Positions 59,207 to 64,000 of a stretch of 64,000 nucleotides of DNA are shown in pieces (position 1 is the stretch's first letter; the number at the start of each line of letters is the position of its first letter). The position numbers were made by a program, and so were the translations under genes. This DNA comes from Dolomedes plantarius (lineage: Eukaryota > Arthropoda > Arachnida > Araneae > Dolomedidae): assembly GCA_907164885.2 (NCBI GenBank), contig OU015492.1, positions 195,799,460-195,863,459 of the forward strand, written 5' to 3'. The notes under the pieces are model-generated. The model was given only the letters and a program-made list of their open reading frames with translations, was not told the origin of the DNA and did not search any database.

Positions 59207-61866
59207 TGAGCTCTCATTCTCACTCTTACGCACACACACTTATAATGCAATCCTATTCGAACATACGTTTCGATAACAAGTTATTTGTAACATATCTTCG
59301 TGAGTAAATCCTTTGATCCTTTTATCAAATAGTACGTCTTTGACCAGAAAGAAAAGTTCTATTTTCTTTTGCTCATTCTGTTCCTCCTAATACCAGGGCA
59401 CGTAGACAACAGCAGCTGAAGAACATAGAAGCTCCGAGATTACAGCTAATATTTCTTATCTGTGAGCTTCCGACATTGATACTATGCCAGCAAAAGCTCA
59501 TATACCATTTCAGGTACTAATACGTAGATATACTTTGTTTTCCTCTTGTTTGTAGAAGAGCTGTAATTTGAGCTTCTCGCTGCATTAACAGCTAATATTA
59601 CGCGATAGATTCTGAAAAGATTTTTTTATTATTATTGTCTTTTTCTCTATGCATTTATTTCCAACAGGAAAAGCAGAATCATGCATTTTCAGAAATACCT
59701 CGATCTACGGTTTTATCAAGCGGTTATCCGTTCAACGCATTATGAGTCTTTGAGGATAATATACTATAATACAATATTTTCTTAACATTCTACTGTTGTA
59801 CATTATAGTTAGCCACAATCATCACGGCATAAAAATTTGAGAATTCAAACTGTGACTTTCAGTTGATCTTTTTATTAACTCAACTATAGGATGATATAAA
59901 ATGCACAAAAAATAAGCTTCCATCTTAACATATAAATTACCCAGTATCGCAATGACACGCACCACAGTAATTGAGTTCAGCTTTGTTTATTCCTTTTTAT
60001 ATATAACCAACAACAGACTTCTACACAAACTTTCGAACACCTCAAATATTTGCGATAGTCTGATCGAAAATTCAGCAACAGTTTGACCGCGTTGGTTAAT
60101 TCGGTCCCTGAAACATCGCTTGAATACGTAGAGGCATGATACAGGATGAACTCTTACAAGAATCCAAACATTGGACATTCGTCTTCATATGGTAAAAATG
60201 CAAAATTACAGGCGCATTTAACCATGCAGTCGTATCAATGGCAGTCGAATCATGTAACTGCATTAATAAATGTAATTTCCGAAGTAGAAACGTATGATCT
60301 GACTGCTGCAAGTTTCACGGAGCTTTTTGAGAGTGTATGTAAAAGTCTGCTGTTGGTAGGAATTCAAACTGCCCTCTCAAGGTAAAGATGAATTTTTGTG
60401 TCAGTTCACCGACTCTATACATTGGAAACACACGGCATGTTTGAAATTCATTAATAAGGTACAAAAATTGGTAAATAATGTAGTCACATAATTCAGGATT
60501 CATGTAAACACGTGAATAAATTTAGATCCGATTCGTTTGAAATGTTTTATCGTGGTAACACAATACATGATAGCATTATTCATTATGCAAACATTTTAAT
60601 TCATCCTCCTAAGTATTCTTCCATTTGTAAGTGCTTAATTAGAACTTCTTTCAACATCTCAGTAGTAATTCAAAAAGTCATGTGGTATTGTTTAAAATCT
60701 GAAGGTTGTGTTTAAATAAGCATGGCCTGTCACGGCAATTTTCATTGTAATTTATGTATTGTTATTTACGTATTAAATTATAGACTAAACATTCCATACG
60801 CCATTTCCTTCAAGAAAGAATGCTTATTAGCCATAAATGTCTTTGCAGGTCAATGGTTATTTTAACACACGTTGTCTCTGATACAATCTTAAAGCTATTT
60901 ATTTACATTTTAGATCATGTTTTTCAGTAATACTAGTAATGGAAGGAGGACATTATGTCCACTACAGCGTGGTTTCATTGTTTTTTGAGTTCTGCATGAG
61001 TGAGTGTTCAGGGATAGAAATGCGAGTTACACATATCATCTTCTCCGACCCTGGGAATAATTACATCTGTGTTTTGCATAAATTCCACTTTCAGATGAAG
61101 CAAATAAAAGGTTTCTTTTGTTTGAATTTATTTAAATTTAGGTTTGTTAATATTTTTTCGTAGAAATAGGTTTTGCTTCATTTCCAATTCGCATTGAATG
61201 TCCCCTTGATTTTTTTTTCTTTTCTTCTATAACTGTCGAGTTTAGAATTGGGCACTTATTTCTTTTCATATTTCTGTTATTAGATACTGTGTTAATTTCC
61301 ACTCTGCACAGGATAAATCTTTTTTCATGAAAAAAATAACTAACAGGGAAAAAAACAGATTTCCAATACTAGTAATCTTGTGCTCTACCAATGACTCTTG
61401 TGTATTTGCATTGATCAGTAATGTTACAGAGAAATGTTCTAGCATGATTAATATCTATTACTGTTTTCACAAGTTATATGTAAACAGATATTAATTAGAG
61501 TTCATCTTAATTTTGTGTGTTTAAACCTTACAAAAGATCTCAATGAGCTCAATGAAAAATAAATAATAATAAGATTATTGATTTGCCAATCAACTGAAAT
61601 CAACGTTCAAAATATTTTACCAAATTCAGAGATTTCAGAAGAAAATCGACTTACAAGTTGATTCTTTCATTATAAAGTGTTAAACTGTCCTTATTGACGC
61701 TTAAATTTTAAATATATATATCGAAGTGAAGCAATTTGAAAAATACAAACCTAAAATTAAAATAAGCATTATTATTTTGAACTTAATCTGTCTCACGACA
61801 CGCGCCTCCGCATTAGAAGAAAAAATAATGAACTTAATACAGAGACAATTGGTCAAAAAGTATTTT
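59207..61866. other. No supported gene; weak inverted pair near 60 kb
   Basis: A 63-codon minus frame (59987-60178) contains INQRGQTVAEFSIRLSQIF, which faintly recalls retrotransposon Gag but is too short to call. A segment near 59990-60045 resembles, in inverted orientation, 60318-60364 (GTGTAGAAGTCTGTTGTTGG versus GTAAAAGTCTGCTGTTGG). A plus frame of 79 codons (60146-60385) lies between. The rest is AT-rich. Confidence 0.2.
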
Positions 61867-62273
61867 TACCATGTTTTTATTAACTCGTTTTCTTGTTTGT
61901 GTGTGTGTTTGTCCAGTACAAATCTTACAATCGATTTTTAACTAACTTCTCGACTAGCTAGACATTTGAAACTCTTAGAATAGCTCAGAACACGATGACA
62001 ATGCATTATTTTAATACTTTTAGGTATCTTTAAGCAGATTTGAATCCATTTTCAGTTAATTTTGTTTTGTAGACTGGTGAAGCTATCTATCGACCGGGAC
62101 GGGGACGCAACTTAACTTCCAATTAACTTCATTTTCGTTCAAGTTGATGGGATAATTCATCAAAATATTTTTTTTTAAATATTTATTAATACATAGAATT
62201 GTCAAGTTTATATGATTCAACAGAAAATTTAAAAACATGGTATATAAAAAGTTCTTTTTATCTTGTAATTATT
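61867..62273 (+). repeat. Dispersed repeat R2, copy c
   Basis: Same orientation as copy a and about 85-90% alike by eye, with a shorter GT tract and CGACCGGGACGGGGACG in place of the GCGCGGACAGG region of copy a. Confidence 0.75.
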
Positions 62274-64000
62274 TGTTGTAAAATTAGTAATACTGTTCCT
62301 TAGAACTTAAGTAAAAAAAAACTTAATTTTTATAACAGTAATAGCCGAGATTTGTCAGAGATACAAATTTTGTACGTTGCGATTGTACTTATTGTACGTT
62401 GCGATTTCTTTCTTCAGTCTAAAGTAAAGTTATATCAAGCTACCTACAAAAACATTCAGTTCACTGATTAATAAAAACACATAAGTCAGATTTATTTTCT
62501 TTAGCTTTGGGGCGAACCAATATTTGATATAAGATTTGACGTAACTGTTGTGTTTGAACTAAAATGTGTGTCATTGCTGTTATTCCACCTCGAAGTTTCA
62601 AGATGGATTCCTCCGAAGATGAAATCCAAGAGATATCTTGAAACAATGGTTTATCTGAATGAGTTCGATGGTCAACTGAATGTCAAAGTTCAAGTTCCTC
62701 TCGTATGTTTGAGTCGAATCTTTATAGAGACATAAATAAATGTTCTGCTCCGTCAGGTGTTTATACGTCTTTTCTTCTTTAGAGAAACTTTGAAAAAAAA
62801 GTGGATATCTGGCTCGGATATTTTAGCTCATGAAATGTGGATGCTAAACTTGCTTTACTTCGATGAACGAGTGGCTGTAATCAGGTGTTTTAAGTTTGGA
62901 AAGTATTTTAAGTAAATTAAACAAAAGTAAGTTTGATAGCATAATTTTTGTCTTATTATAAATGAATAATAACCAGAAAAAAATCTGCAAGTAAAAATGA
63001 GATTTGCTGAGTCGTTATTACTAATCTACTTGCTGTAGTCATATTCGCTTGACAAAGTTTTGTATTAATATTAGCCTGTAAAAATAGAAATTATTTCCAC
63101 TTAGTGTATACTATAAAACAAGACAAGATGACAGTTTGCGAATCATAAAACTGGGAAATTTGGTAATTTTATTCTCTTAAAACTTAAAAGTTACCATCAT
63201 ACTGTTCATTAAATTAAATTGAGTAAAACATTAACGTGAGATTTATAACTATATGCTTAAATGGTTTTTGAATTATTTTTTTACAGAAAACAATAAAAGC
63301 CGCCATTTTCCAATACCGCAAACTTGAAACCAGATATCGCTTAATGACAGTTTATAATTTCGCAATAAGAATACCTCAAATGAAATTAAGCTAAAATAGA
63401 TATGACTTTGATGCACTCAAACTTATATATTGAAAACTGTAAAAAAAAATGTAAACTTATGTCTGCAACTTACTCAAGCATAGGACGATTTTAAAGTTTT
63501 TTTTTTGCATTTCAACTCTCCTTATGATTATTTTAAAGGAGTCTATAAAACACTAATGTTAAAAATGCACATCTTATTGAAATGGAACATCTATGGTAAG
63601 ATTCTTTTTCATCTTTTATATTGTTTTTGATTTAAGGACTCTAATTTATTCATATCACAAATGGTGTTTTTAGCTGTGATATTTTTAAATTTAACCAAAA
63701 AATTGCCTATAAAACAGTTTTAAAAATACCTCGAAACATTGCTTTTTTGCAATTTTATTCCTTAAAAAGCATCCAGAACTGGGATAAAAAAAATAAATAC
63801 CTAGTTCAATTTCAGAAATGTTTTCTAAGAAATGCTCAGAAGCCGTCTATATTGACATGTAAATTTAAAACTGTCAGAATTCAACGCTCAGAGATATTGA
63901 TGGATTGCTGAGATAGCACCTTAAATATGCGATAGGAAAGTACTTTCTTTCCTTTTTCAACAAAAGTTTCTTGTATTTGCGAACCAAAGTACAGTCTACG
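62274..64000. other. AT-rich stretch, no gene seen
   Basis: Overlapping 61-codon frames at 62461-62735 on opposite strands lie in more balanced sequence but show no motif. A TGTACGTTGCGATT repeat occurs twice at about 62370-62405. The rest is featureless. Confidence 0.25.

Noticed and set aside
59987..60178. Possible Gag-like fragment (QRGQTVAEFSIRLSQ)
   Set aside because: Too short, no zinc knuckle or neighbouring Pol; the resemblance is only suggestive, so it is noted but not called.

Overview
The window looks like repeat-rich nuclear DNA from an AT-rich animal genome, most likely an arthropod. Evidence: no dense long open frames, many tRNA-derived SINEs, Helitron, hAT and pogo/Tigger-type elements, long (TA)n arrays, and arthropod-style core promoter elements (TATA plus a TCAG initiator). 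A chelicerate is my guess from the general look of the repeats; nothing here proves it. No complete cellular protein-coding gene can be supported. The region is probably intergenic or a very large intron, with two short spliced-exon candidates (about 11.1 kb and 28.1 kb).

Layout. 0.4-5.1 kb: pogo/Tigger-type termini and MITEs, a transposase C-terminal scrap, and a 666-bp TTAA-flanked foldback element. 6.4-9.3 kb: a hAT MITE, a local tandem/segmental duplication holding a tRNA-derived SINE, and two other tandem duplications. 10.3-14 kb: another pogo-type MITE, a dimer of a dispersed repeat (here R1), and a decayed reverse transcriptase (RT) on the minus strand. 16.1-22.8 kb: Helitron copy 1 with a hAT element inserted in it, a near-perfect hairpin, a SINE interrupted by a second kind of hAT MITE, another SINE, and Helitron copy 4. 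25-34 kb: a perfect 30-bp-arm hairpin, a GC-rich exon-like block, a large compound microsatellite, pogo-like elements, a second copy of the BED-finger hAT element, and a candidate solo LTR between two (TA)n arrays. 35-44 kb: Helitron copy 2 inside an R1 repeat, a second RT fragment, Helitron copy 5, a solo LTR with a heat-shock-type promoter, and the first copy of repeat R2. 46-64 kb: SINEs, paired CRE-like palindromes, Helitron copy 3 inside a repeat whose uninterrupted relative lies at 1.3 kb, more microsatellites and MITEs, and two further R2 copies.

How the parts relate. The window is mainly a record of nested transposition. Five copies of one non-autonomous Helitron family share 5' TC and 3' hairpin-CTRR ends, each sits between A and T, and one insertion can be checked against an empty site inside the window. 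One Helitron was later hit by a hAT element that left a perfect 8-bp target duplication; another landed inside repeat R1. The strongest leads are: a small hAT family that keeps a BED-zinc-finger frame; a solo LTR with a five-unit heat-shock element, inverted CCAAT box, TATA box and initiator at canonical spacing; an unplaced YIDD-box RT family present twice; and several long-arm, short-loop inverted repeats. None is proven to be a new biological system.
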